Shown one piece after another: positions 22,724-33,443 of a stretch of DNA of 41,275 nt. Position numbers and translations under genes: made by a program. The stretch covers positions 1 to 41,275 of the forward strand of contig NJFT01000297.1 in the NCBI GenBank assembly GCA_002221725.1, written 5' to 3'. The notes beneath the pieces were generated by a model. It worked only from the letters and a program-made list of their open reading frames with translations. It was not told where the DNA came from and ran no database searches. Positions within the stretch are counted from its first letter, which is position 1. Every line of letters starts with the position of its first letter. This DNA is from Scedosporium boydii. Its lineage: Eukaryota; Ascomycota; Sordariomycetes; Microascales; Microascaceae.

Positions 22724-22813
22724 CGACAAGAGTGAGATTCGAACTCACGCCCCCGAAGGGATTGGCTCACTACTGGTAGCAGGCCAACGCGTTAACCACT
22801 CCGCCATCTTGCC
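22724..22813 (-). tRNA. tRNA-Ser (anticodon GCU) with a 9-nt intron
   Basis: The 90-nt minus-strand gene folds completely. The acceptor stem GGCAAGA pairs with TCTTGTC (one G-U), with discriminator G. The D-stem is GCG/CGC, the anticodon stem TTGGC/GCCAA, the long class II variable arm CCC-TTCG-GGG, and the T-arm GTGAG-TTCGAAT-CTCAC. The long variable arm and G discriminator mark tRNA-Ser. The loop reads CTGCTA, then nine extra bases, then A, which places anticodon GCT at 34-36 and an intron (22768-22776) right after position 37, the normal eukaryotic site. It decodes AGC and AGU. A T-run terminator follows. It is the only confident gene in the 18.8-28.6 kb block. Confidence 0.95.
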
Positions 22814-25800
22814 CGTGGTTGTTGATGATGCTGTGCCCCGGTCCGCTGTTTAGTGTCCACCAATCCGCCGCGCACGATCCGCCACTCACCATGGTCTGGG
22901 ACTCTTGGATTCAATGGGGATTTTCACGGTCTGGCTTCGGCTTTGCTTGGCACTTACTTGTACAAGGGCTTCCAAACGGGGGACGACGAAGGAGTGGAAC
23001 TGGTAGCGGGCAACGGGAGCGACAGCGCCTCGCTCAATGCTCATGGCTTAATTCATGCAGCAGGCCTGTGAAGCGGCAGGTCCAATTGATTGGCTAACTA
23101 CATTGCAGTTCTGGGTGCTTTTCTGAATTAACGTTGGTGACGAGGTTTAAAGGCCTCGTTAAGGCGAGGGAGATCGTGGATCGTGGGAATTCTGGCAACT
23201 TTGGTCGCCTGCGCCTTTTCGATCTGCTCCTGCGTACCTATACTTTTTTATGCTTTAGATGCTCGCCAAGCGAGGCAGCGAGGAAGATGAGCTTTGTTTT
23301 TCTCTCGCTGAGAACTCCGGATTCTAAAACTTGGGCTCCAATGCCCTGCCACACGAAGGATGACTTGCATCTAAAGTCCGAAGTGCATTCGGGGATGATC
23401 GACTGTTTTCTCCCAGCAGGCAAGGGGCGCTCCTTGCGACGCACTAAGATCCGATGGCAGATTCACAGCAGCAAGCAAAACAAGAAGGAGTGAAAAACGG
23501 CAAGCCAATCCGAAGTTTGTGCCTCAATCTTCTCCAGCTTGCTTGAATCCTTGCGCTGAAACCCTTCTGGAAATCCATCTGGCGCCACACCGCGACTGTC
23601 GTCCAAACACTCCATTTCGAAACTTGCGGAGTCAAACGCAAGGACGACGCAACGTAACCCGCCTTTTTTCTTCTTTTTGCTTCCCTTTCCTCACCCCAAC
23701 TCTCAGACACAGAAGCCGCGTATGATGACCCGTACAGCTGGGATAGACTGCGTATGTCACGACGTTATTTTCCCGTCTTCTGCTGCATTGCGTAGGTCTC
23801 GCGGGCCGCCTTTGAGGGAGTAGAAAATGTCTAATCCTCGCCTCCCTGCCGTCATCAGCCCCGGAAAATGAACCCCCGCGTTTCTGACAAGTCCGTGCCT
23901 CGACGAGCTAGCTGTAGCTGGAATGTAAGAATCATGTAAATTATCCGCCAACCGATGCAAGAAACTTGTCGAAGAGTGCGGGAGGTCGAGCTGAAGACAG
24001 ACTTGCATCGGAGTATTAAGCTAGATTGCAAGATCTTTTCTGACGAAACACGGGCGTAATGTTGTAGAGGACTTGTGATTAGGTTACAGTCTACGGTGTC
24101 ATCGTTCAGAACTTTTGCGACGGACGTGAAATCGACTCTTGCCCCCAGTGCTCCGTTGTTTGACTCGACAAGGGCCGACTTTGTGAGATGAGCGTAACGG
24201 TGTGACTCGGCACATCGTATCGACAAAGGGATCAAAGAAAAGATCGAGCATCACCGCGTTGGGGGCAAGGGATTACGAAGTCTACGAAGTATGTACGAAC
24301 CATATGTGCGGTCTTGAAGCGTCGATGGCGAGCCAACCGAGATCAACCCTTTGGATAATGTAGTTTCTTGCCTGGCTCCGCCGGCCAGACGGTCGCTTAT
24401 TCACTCTGTTTCTTGGCGTTCACCGCCATGCACAGATCCAGGGGCTATCCAAACCTGGGAAATCTCCTCGAGGCTAACGAAGCCTCGCACCGAATGCATG
24501 TTCAGCGCAGGAGCGTAGGGAATCGATTGCCGAGAGACCCCAAGCCTTACAACCCCCTCCCTGCTCGTTCCTCCTTGCCCGTGTGACTGCGGACGTGTTT
24601 CCATTGGCCCTCAGCGTCTACGTGTTTCTCCCCACAGGATTGGACTAGAACATTGCTTGGAAGGGGGTGAGGGAAGGATCGTGAAACGGCAAATGCGACC
24701 GCCAAAACGCCCACGAATGTCGTGTTACTTTCGCTTCTGGAGCGTACAAGCATATGGAGAAACAAGGATTTTATTGCTACAAGCACCACGAAAGAAACGA
24801 CCTTGGAAAGGAAGATGGGAGGGAATCCTCCATCATGCCATGAAATTGCGTGGCCTCTGCGATTTGAGCGAAGTTGATCGGTCTCGTCCGACTGTGACCG
24901 GTGGGAGAACGATCGTGGATGATCCCCAGCCGAGCTTCCGTAGATGCCCTCACCACGGTTTATCGCTCGCTTCGCCGCCCTGCTGTTCATCGCCACTAAG
25001 GAATTCGTAAATCTGGCCCTAAAGAAAGTGAATTGATGGCGAGGTGCAGCCTCGATTAAGCACGTCGAGGATTATGCCGCTCGCGATGTGCACAAATCAA
25101 TGAAGCTTTACGGTCAGCCGAATTGCACGAAGGTCATATTTTTAAGCCTTTACTTCTTTTTCTCGTCTTGGATTCCCGCAGTCGACATCAAATCGAATTT
25201 CTGGCTGCAAGAGCTTAAAAAGTGTAATCGATCTTAGCACATCTTGGCTTCTTTTTACCAGAGACGAACAGAACTACACTCTCTTATTTTTCCTCTAATA
25301 GGAAACCCCGCCATATCAGCTGGGCGTAGGGCTCGAGAGCGGACCCTAAAGACGAGACGTTGGATGAAGCAGGAGCCAGCATTGATCGTCAGAGGGAGAA
25401 GCAAGATCCACCGATGCCTCAAACGTTTTAAAAGGAACCGAGAACCCCACACACCATCCACTTCGGTGTCCAACCAAAGCATCGTCATCATCCTTATTAC
25501 GATGGCAACATCTTGGGAGAAGAAAAGTTGTATAGTCCTCTCTTAAAATCTCCGTACGCGGTCAAATGTGAATTCCCCAAGGAAGCAGGATACCGGGAAA
25601 CCGTGAAAGTGATGTTATCAGCCGTTCTTCTCCGAGATTATTGTTGTTGATCTACTCGTCATCTCGGCTCACGAGAGTAAGTTTATCTATAGATTCTGGG
25701 ATCCAGCCGCTGCTTGTCTTAGGTAGAGTTCTTCATCTTCCCGCTAACACATGTCTAAGTCGTCTTGTTTCAAAGCTATACGGCCTCACTATCATGACCT

Positions 25801-28596
25801 GGTTTTTTATTTTTATTTTTTTTCCCTCTTCATTCTTGGCGAGTTGATCATGATTTCTTTATTAGCTTCTGAATCCCTCGTCGCCTCCACTTGGATAGGT
25901 TTGACCCTTGGCCCACTGACTGTTGCGTGATTCTCGGCTGCACACCGTTTATCGCGGGAAACGCCAATTAACGAATGATGCCGAGATATCCAGAAGAAAC
26001 ACTTCCATACTGCCGAGTCCTTGGCTTGAATGAAGTATGATATGGTGCGCAAAACGATAGGGTTTGTCGGTGCTTCTTGGCCCACTCAGAGCGTGTCCCC
26101 TCTGTTGCACTCGCAACCCCCAAAGCTTCACGGTCCCTCGATGGACAAGTAGCCCTAGTCATTCTGACGCGTACGGCGTATTGAAAGTTCTTGAGGCCTT
26201 CGTAGCGAATAACATTTATCATGAGGTATGCTTTCGAGACCTTGCACTTGCGGTATCACGCGGTGAGAGACCCGAACTTGCTGGTCTAGACTACCATCTG
26301 CGTCAGCTCTGAAACAGTCCTGGATGGTCATTGAAGAGCTCTCCAGAAGGGGACCCTTCTCCTTCTAGTTGAAGAATGATGCCACCGGGCGGAATGCAGC
26401 GGAGAAAGGGAATTGGAGCGGTTGCCAGAGTCGTATCCACCGCCTATCTGTCCATATATGCCATGTTGTGATCATACTCTGGAGCAGGGAGGCAACTGGC
26501 TAGTATGAGTTGTAGACCTGGTGTTTGGGGTTTTCGGTTCTTCATTCACGTGGACTTAGCAGTGTCATGAAAGCCAGACAGTGATGGATGTTCCCGAGGC
26601 CTCGCCTTGTGAGGAGTTGAGGTTGGAGTATTAATAGTCGTTTTTATGTGAGTGGGCTCGCTGTGTTTGCCCAACTGGGATGGATATCCCTCATCGTGAA
26701 TTTCCAAATTTGGTGTGTCTCGTCTTCCAAGACAGGTCGCATATATATCATGAAATGAAGATAATCGAGATGATATGGAGTGAAACGTTTGGACAAAACC
26801 GGTGTGGCCTAATCACGGTTGCTGTTGAAGCAAGTCAGAGCTGTCCATGAAATTCGAGGACTGGCAATATTGGAAGTGAAGATCGGTGGGGCAACAAATG
26901 GGAGAGAAACGATTGAGCGGTCTCAAGCTCGAGGAACGGGGTTGTTGAGTGAGGCATTGTTTTATTATGTCGTGGCGAGGCTGCGTTTTTGCGCAGAAGG
27001 GTTAGCATTCCATGATCAATTTCGCTGAGGCTCTCTCAGTGGCAGGACATTAATTCCGCCCATCCGATTTGGGGGCTTCTTTCCTTTCCAAGATTGCAGA
27101 TCAAATTGATCAAATCTGCGGCGGTGTCTAATCTCAACGTTTAAAGCACTTTTCCAAGGCGTTCTCACAGTGCGGGGGATCGAACAGAGGACACAGTTCC
27201 CACGCTTCTTTCTCTGATCTCGCGGGTAGTGCACAGTGTTACTATTCATATCCTCGATATCCTTGTCCTCTTCATGTACGAAGTACCTAGCGTAGAATTG
27301 CCGCTAGCCAACTGTACATGCGCCGAGTACCCACAAAAGAGAAGCAGCCAATTTACGCGGTAACGCGGGCTCGTCTCCACCAGGCAAGCTGTAAAGTCGA
27401 GAGCGCTTGATGAGGCGGCATTGTAAAAAAACCGATTTCAGCTGTACACTTGTACCGGCCAATAGTCCCCGCCTCTCAGGAGATAATAGATCGATATTAT
27501 TACCCCAAATTTCTCTTGCCCCTTACTTGTACAAGCGCATACTCATAGTAATGATGAGAGACTGTTCCGCCAAATGAGCCCCCTCTCTCGCCATCTTTGA
27601 GAGACTATTGCAGGCGGTTGGTGTCCCCCAAAACCGTCAGGCTCGGGCTATCTCGATAAGGCTCCTTCCATGGGTACAGTTGGCAAGATTCCTCTTTTCT
27701 CTTCCAGCCTTGAGCACGCGACTTGATCACTTTGCGCCGGCCTCGAATTTCCTCGTCCTTCTCCGTACACAATCAATCCCGCCGATCGCGCCTTCCATCC
27801 CTATCCGCATCAAAAGAGGGGCAAAAGCAATTATTGGAAGGAGCCACCACGCCGAACTTAGGACATTAGGACAATAGGACGCAAAAAGCAAGAACGACCA
27901 AAATAAGGCTTTTCCCGTGCTCCATGCGCCTTGCCTGCGCCTTCCACGATCTATCTACTTTCTGAGTCGTCCGAAGACTTTTCTGTTTCTCCAAGTCCCT
28001 CGCTCTTATTTTTCTTTCATTTTTTTCATTTTTTTTTTCTTCCTGCTCCAACTCGACAGATACAGATCGACGATCGACGCTGGCTTGGAACTACATCTCG
28101 ATTCGTTGTCCCCCGCTCTCTGGGACAGCCCAATCGAAACTTTCTTTTGCCAACAAACCGTTGCGCTTCCTGCGTTCCCCCTCCAGTCCCTCCAGTCCCT
28201 CCCTCTTTCCACTCCGGTGCCACATCGAAACGGAAGGCACCACCCTGCGTCTCTCGATTCGCCTCCTTGTTCTGCCCATTCGGCAACACCCGCAAAAAAA
28301 AAAACGAACGAGACGAGCAGATTTTTGCGGCCCAATTCTCTGCAGGCGTTGACCATTATTCTCGCCAACACCTTTTCTTCATACTCTGATTTCCCAATCT
28401 CTACCCGTTCCGACGGCTGACGATCGACGGTTGGCATACACACATACGTACCTCGACACGTGCCAGTGCCATGCGAACTTGGCCGCTCCCTTCGACTTCT
28501 CTTCAACGTTGAAGCAGCCCAGCCTTGCGCTTGCCGCCTTTTTTCCCGAGTACTCCTCCTTCTGGCGGGAACTTTCTACGTCACCACCGTAACGCC
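22814..28596. other. Gene-poor region, right part, ending in the F-box gene promoter
   Basis: About 5.8 kb without a supportable gene. Frames of up to 149 codons occur on both strands but are unrelated to any family I know and lack convincing splice joins. It holds ACTTCGTA words (24274, 24283, 27277) and CTTGTACAAG palindromes (about 22957 and 27526). The last 700 bp (from about 27900) are pyrimidine-rich and form the leader of the F-box gene, with an upstream ORF at 28471. Stops are frequent in all frames and no mobile-element protein is visible. Confidence 0.5.
28471..28512 (+). other. 13-codon upstream ORF before the F-box gene
   Basis: ATG at 28471 (G at -3) to TGA at 28510-28512 encodes MRTWPLPSTSLQR. 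It ends 84 nt before the main ATG at 28597 and lies within the pyrimidine-rich stretch expected to be the leader. Its effect on translation is inference. Confidence 0.4.
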
Positions 28597-30519
28597 ATGG
28601 ACATTAGGTCCTTGATAACCGATGAGGATGGAGATCATGTCTTCAACTACTCACCGCCCAGATCCCCCGTTTTCCCTCACCACCAGATAGATACCAAGTC
28701 AGAGGACGCCTTTAGGACGAGCCCCGTCGATGAGTTGACGTCAATCGTCAACACTTCCGCGAACAACCATAGCATCTCCTCGAACCCCGTCTCCCCGGGT
28801 CCTCCTAGTCCCCCGCTTGACCAGCCCAAATCTGCCGACTTTGTCCCTCCTGTGCGACCTAGCAGCACCCCCTTTCTCCGCACCGAGCCTCTCCCTCTTC
28901 TCTGCCACGATACCGACCTTGACGATGCGTACGCCCTCTCCCCCGACGCCTCGTCGCTCCTGGCTCTAGCACCAGAACAGTCGAACCATACACCCACCGC
29001 CGTGACCCTCGATAGTCTACCTACTGAAATCCACGAAGCGATCCTTGACCACCTCTTCGGATTCAGGGTTTCCCCCCAATCTAAGAGCTCCGTAGACTTG
29101 GCCTGTGTGACGAAGCCGTGGGGCACGCTCCATCGCTACTCTCGCCGCAAGGAGATATCGCAGCTGGCTCTCGTGAGCCAAATCTGGCGCCCGCTGATCC
29201 AGAGCCGCCTCTACAGACATATCAAGATACAGGGTACCCAGGACTCCCTCGTTGAGGTGGCCAACTTCTTCCTGGACCATCCCCACCTTGTGCCCTACAT
29301 AAAGCACCTGGAAGTTTGGTTCCCTGTATTCCAACCCCGGCATGGCCAGTCGGCAGCGGACGCCAATTCGACACCCACTGTCTCGGCGGCTCGCGAGGAC
29401 GGCCTTGCTACTGCAGCGAACTACAAGCTTCCCTATAACAATGCTTGTCTACGCCAAGTGTTTGACTTTATGCGAGTCATGCTTCCAGGTGTCTCGGTTC
29501 TCACTCTAGAAGGTGGTGAGCGCAGGAAGGCACCAAAGGTGCGGAACGAGCCTGCACATCGGAACGAAATCATAACCAAGACAACGCCCAGCTTGTTGAA
29601 TGTACGTACCCTGGTGACAAAAGGGCAATGGAACCTCCTTCGCGATGATGTTGATTTCTCCTTCATCATGACATCCTTCCCGAACCTCGTTGAGTGGCAT
29701 GGATCGTATAGCCGACCAAAGTCTAAGAGCTATCTGTCCATGGCGAGATTCTTGCCCAACATCCCTTCTCACGTTACCCATCTGAGCCTGTTCCTCGAGG
29801 CGGACTACCGACGGGAAATGTCCACTCCAACCTACGCCCTGAAGGTTGCCAATCAAGTAGACTTTTGCAGGAAGCTTGCCGAGGCAACCCCTTCGCTCGA
29901 ACACCTCTCCTACACCGGCCGCATCTGCCGGTCCTTCTTTGAGGCGGCGGCTTTGAGGACGAATCCTCGCCTGACGCGACTCAAGTCGATTGACCTAACG
30001 GTCAAGAATATCTGCCGGACCTCGGATCTTCACAGCTCGGGGACTGGTATCTTCGATATTCTGTTTATTCAGAATTTTGAAGCCTTGGTACTTGCGGCGA
30101 TAAGATCGATGGATGTTCTCACGGCTCTTCAGTTCCTGCGTATTCGCTACGTTGATCTTGGTATGTTCCTTGCCCGATGTTTAGTCTTTTCCTTTCTTTT
30201 TTTTTCCCCTTTCTTCGCCTTATTGCAGAATTTACTAATAGTTCTTGTTCCCCCTCCAGAGTCCGCAGTACCTCCCCTCAATCCGTATTTCCTCATGAGG
30301 GATGGCAAGTGCACCGGTGTTTGGAGTGAGACCCTTCTTCGAGAGTTGGGTCGTGTACGACCCATGGCACAGTACGAAGAGCTGACCGAGAACTTTGGCG
30401 ATCTCGCGTGGAATAAGGATGGTAGGCTCTACGTTAGCACGCAGGGAAACCGCCTCAGGGTCCGGTCGCTCAAGATTTCGAGTTATCGGATCATTCAAAT
30501 TCCCGCCCTCAACGCTTGA
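28597..30519 (+). CDS. F-box-like domain protein, 607 aa
   Basis: Two exons (28597-30160 and 30260-30519) give 607 residues. I chose the ATG at 28597 (GCC before the ATG) because it begins the first well-placed Met in the frame. The first 130 residues are Pro/Ser-rich and probably disordered. An F-box-like motif starts at 138 (LDSLPTEIHEAILDHL) and continues, after an insert, with LALVSQIWRPLIQSRLYRHIKI (190-211). The remainder resembles the irregular leucine-rich regions of fungal F-box proteins. Such proteins bind Skp1 and present substrates to an SCF ubiquitin ligase; the substrate is unknown. The 99-nt intron (30161-30259; GTATGT, branch ACTAAT, CCTCCAG) is phase 1, divisible by three and stop-free, so retention would keep the frame. 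An upstream ORF sits in the leader. Confidence 0.86.
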   Translation: MDIRSLITDEDGDHVFNYSPPRSPVFPHHQIDTKSEDAFRTSPVDELTSIVNTSANNHSISSNPVSPGPPSPPLDQPKSADFVPPVRPSSTPFLRTEPLPLLCHDTDLDDAYALSPDASSLLALAPEQSNHTPTAVTLDSLPTEIHEAILDHLFGFRVSPQSKSSVDLACVTKPWGTLHRYSRRKEISQLALVSQIWRPLIQSRLYRHIKIQGTQDSLVEVANFFLDHPHLVPYIKHLEVWFPVFQPRHGQSAADANSTPTVSAAREDGLATAANYKLPYNNACLRQVFDFMRVMLPGVSVLTLEGGERRKAPKVRNEPAHRNEIITKTTPSLLNVRTLVTKGQWNLLRDDVDFSFIMTSFPNLVEWHGSYSRPKSKSYLSMARFLPNIPSHVTHLSLFLEADYRREMSTPTYALKVANQVDFCRKLAEATPSLEHLSYTGRICRSFFEAAALRTNPRLTRLKSIDLTVKNICRTSDLHSSGTGIFDILFIQNFEALVLAAIRSMDVLTALQFLRIRYVDLGMFLARCLVFSFLFFSPFFALLQNLLIVLVPPPESAVPPLNPYFLMRDGKCTGVWSETLLRELGRVRPMAQYEELTENFGDLAWNKDGRLYVSTQGNRLRVRSLKISSYRIIQIPALNA

Positions 30520-30864
30520 TCTTGAACTCCTTTTCATATGGCCTAACCGATAACAATCGGCTTCGAAGGCCACTTCACGATTGCGGGGACGGCTCTGTCG
30601 ACTCATTTATCGGTTATAAGATACCCAACTCCAGGTATTGCGTTCGGCATCGCGGTTTTACTCGATTATGACTGTTTTGTTTTTCTTTCTTACGTCTTCT
30701 CCAAACATATTATGACTACGGCGTTTAGGTGGAAACATATAAAAGGGAAAGGCAAAGGTGAGATGAAGGAGAGACAAATCTCACCAACTTATGGGACGCA
30801 ATCATACCCCAACGGAATGGCAGTTTGTGCTTTTTTTTTGTTACGTTTTTTTATTTTCGTTTCT

Positions 30865-30866
<2 letters not shown>

Positions 30867-30928
<62 letters not shown>
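30867..30928. repeat. Homopolymer tract of 62 T
   Basis: An uninterrupted run of 62 T, followed by further T runs broken by single C residues up to about 30948. It could be a microsatellite or the reverse complement of an old poly(A) tail. No retroelement body or target-site duplication is recognisable beside it. Confidence 0.9.
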
Positions 30929-31016
30929 CTTTTTCTTTTTTTTTTTTTCGCGCTCGTTTTCATTTTCCACCCTCTCCGATTTATCTGTCTGGGCCAGTGT
31001 GCCCTGAGGACTATTC

Positions 31017-31036
31017 CTGCTCTTTGATAAGAGCAG
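31017..31036. repeat. Perfect hairpin: 8-bp stem, 4-base loop
   Basis: CTGCTCTT, loop TGAT, AAGAGCAG. It lies between two convergent genes, 90 bp after the T tract. Confidence 0.7.
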
Positions 31037-31576
31037 AAGACACACCTCCTTTGTTTTCACACATGGTAAAATGGGCCGGACCAGATCCTACACATCAATG
31101 AAAGAGGATGGAGTTTGTGGTGGGATGAAATCCAGCTATAGGTCTGCTGTTTATTGAGAAATTTGGTAGTCTTGGTCCTGTGGTGGTTTCCATCTTGACG
31201 AACAAGGTGATGGCTGCACAAGGATGAAATTTAAATGTTTGATCTTGAGAGAAGACATGACTTTATTTGTGGTTATGATGTGAGTGTGGTTGTGCTCTTA
31301 ACATTGTTCGTTTATAAGAGATTACACTCTTAGATCTTATCCCGGTAGCATCTTCATTCATACATGAGACTCTGTATGGCCCTTGCCCATACCCCTGATA
31401 CTAATGCATTATAGTGACTGGTAATGTCTTGGTAACTAGGAAATACCATCTATCAGGTCTATTATTTTACAAAAGATGCCATGGAAATGCGCAAAACACC
31501 ACTAGATACTATACCCAAAAAAAGCCCAAAAGAGTAGTCCTCTGCCCCCGCAAAAACAATCTTTCCCTCGTCGGAA

Positions 31577-32981
31577 TCACGCCTTCTTGACACGCTGCCC
31601 AGCAGTGTTAGGCCCCACGGCCCCATCCCAGATGACGATGCCCAGGATCCAGCAATTGACGAGGAAGAAAGCGAGCGAGGCGCCCCAGAGCCCCGGGGTG
31701 AAGGTGGGCAGGCCGAGGAACTCGAGCTGGTAGGCCTGCTGGAGCCAGATGGCTTGGGGCAGGATCCAGGCGGCGAGGGCGGAGAGGCCGAGGGAGGGGG
31801 TGGAGAGGAAGGTTGAGGAGGGGAGATATAGGGGGAGGAAGATGAGGTACCAAAGGAAGTACTAAAGTTTTTTATGTTAGCATTGCCGGAGGGGAAGAAG
31901 GGTGAGAGGGTGAGAAACACGGCTTACCTGGCTGGTGCAGACCTTGTTAAATGTCACGAAAGCAAACGTCTGGGCCATCATGGAGGTGGCGAGGTTTTGT
32001 TTGGCGACGACGAGGGGGATGAGCACGGCCGAGAGGAGGAGCTGCGGGAGGAAGGCGAGGGATTCGATGGCGAGGGGGTTCGGGGTTGAGGAGGGCGGGC
32101 GGGAGGAGGAGAGGTAGAGGAGGATGTTGTAGGGGCTGAAGTTGTGGCGGTGGTCGATGCGGGAGACGTGGTGGAGGTAGGTGTGGATGATGAAGGGGGT
32201 GCCGTACCTGGAGATTCTGTCAGTTTTGATACTGAGGGTGAATTGTGGAGAGAGACACGTACATTGTGTACATCAGGAAATTAAGGCCCACGAATGTCGC
32301 AAGGCTGATGACGGCGAACTTCACCCGATCTGGGTTGATGAAGTGCAGAAGCCTCATAAAAGGCGATTGGCCCTCCCGATTCGGCACAGGCCTCCCCATC
32401 CTCTCATCGTCCATCCACCAAACGATAGCAGGCGCATAGATGAACGGATAAATCTTAAAATGCACGCCGACCCCCAACACGACAGCCGCCAGCACCACCC
32501 GCCTCTTGCAAACAGCCCAAAGCAACGCCGCCGTCAACACGCCCAACAAGCCCTCGGAGCTCCCCCTGGTACTAATCGTGGCCACCATGGGATTCAGCAA
32601 CCAAATAGCCGCGAACCTATACGCCCTGCCGGCCTCCATGCGCGGACTCCCGTCGATGAGGATGCGCGCGAGGAGCCATCCAGCGAGGAGGTCCGCGGCT
32701 GCGAAGACGAGCTTGCCGAAGGAGAAGAACCAGGTGGCCGTGGGGAGGAGGAGCCATGCCAGGAGAGGGGTGTAGCGGTATGTTTCGCGGTCGTAGGGGG
32801 AGGAGTGGTTGGCGACGAAGCGGGAGGCGTCGGTGAAGACTAGGTAGTCGATGTCTGTGTATTTGACGGGCGAGTGGGCGTCTTGGAAGAGGCCGTAGAG
32901 GAAGAGGGTGAGGCGGAGGAGGAGGGCGAGGGTGAAGAGGGGTCCCGGGCGGGAGATGAGTGTGAGGAGTGTAGAAGACAT
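31577..32981 (-). CDS. GPI14: GPI mannosyltransferase I catalytic subunit (GPI14 / PIG-M)
   Basis: Three exons on the minus strand (32981-32263, 32207-31928, 31861-31577) encode 427 residues. The 55-nt intron 1 is phase 2 (donor GTACGT) and the 66-nt intron 2 is phase 0; the joins restore FLMYTMYGTPFIIHTYLHH and TSQYFLWYLIF, both strongly conserved in PIG-M. The enzyme adds the first alpha-1,4-mannose to GlcN-PI in the ER lumen, using dolichol-phosphate-mannose, during GPI-anchor assembly. The protein is polytopic and the luminal DxD-type motif is D43-I44-D45 in KYTDIDYLVFTDA. Other family blocks are RYTPLLAWLL, STRGSSEG, GVHFKIYPFIY and RIDHRHNFSPYN. Length is normal. It shares a 462-bp divergent promoter with the TRAX gene; the stabilising subunit (Pbn1/PIG-X) is not in the window. 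Confidence 0.96.
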
Positions 32982-33443
32982 GATGACCTGATGGGTTTGT
33001 TTTCGGTCAGGCGAAGGGAATGGTGGAAAGCCTGGTTATTGGAGAACCGAGCTCTTCATTGCTTGAAGAGGCTTCGGGGTGTGGTAGGCCACCGAGGTTG
33101 TTCGTAAGTGAGACACTCGATGAGGGTGAGAAGCTCCCCTTACTGAAGAAGGAAGATGAGGCCTGAGATGATTTCATGTTTAATGAGCGAAAGTCGCGTT
33201 TGGTCCTGTGCTCTGGTAATTGATCAATCAATGACGTGAATTACCACGAAGTCACGTGATAGCTTCACTGAAGCTCTCATCTCAGCATGAGAAGAGCTCC
33301 ATCACCATCCCACTATCCCCCACCAAGCATCATCAAATCTTCAAACTCCTTCGTGAGGCCCAACTTGACTGCAATTGGTTCATTTTATTCTATTTTTGGC
33401 ATTCTTTCTTCTCCTACCAAATTGAACTACTCACTGCTTCACA
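32982..33443. promoter_or_regulatory. Divergent promoter shared by GPI14 and TRAX
   Basis: 462 bp separate the two ATGs. It contains TCACGTGA (33252-33259), a perfect 8-bp E-box palindrome of the type bound by Cbf1-like bHLH factors, and a CRE-like TGACGTGA just upstream. No other gene fits here. Confidence 0.6.
33252..33259. promoter_or_regulatory. TCACGTGA palindromic E-box
   Basis: In context GTCACGTGAT, it matches the RTCACGTG consensus of Cbf1-type bHLH proteins. It lies 185 bp upstream of the TRAX ATG and 271 bp upstream of the GPI14 ATG. Binding is inferred from the motif only. Confidence 0.45.

Larger units (their letters stand above)
30520..31576. other. Convergent intergenic region with a long T tract
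   Basis: Lies between the 3' ends of the F-box gene (+) and the GPI mannosyltransferase gene (-). It contains a 62-base T run (30867-30928) in a wider pyrimidine tract and an 8-bp perfect hairpin (31017-31036). The poly-Phe and poly-Lys frames across it are artefacts of the tract. I see no gene. Confidence 0.65.

Noticed and set aside
24547..24996. 149-codon minus-strand frame
   Set aside because: Same reasons: no recognisable features and an equally open plus-strand frame.
30712..31101. Poly-Phe and poly-Lys frames
   Set aside because: Simple translation of the 62-base T tract.
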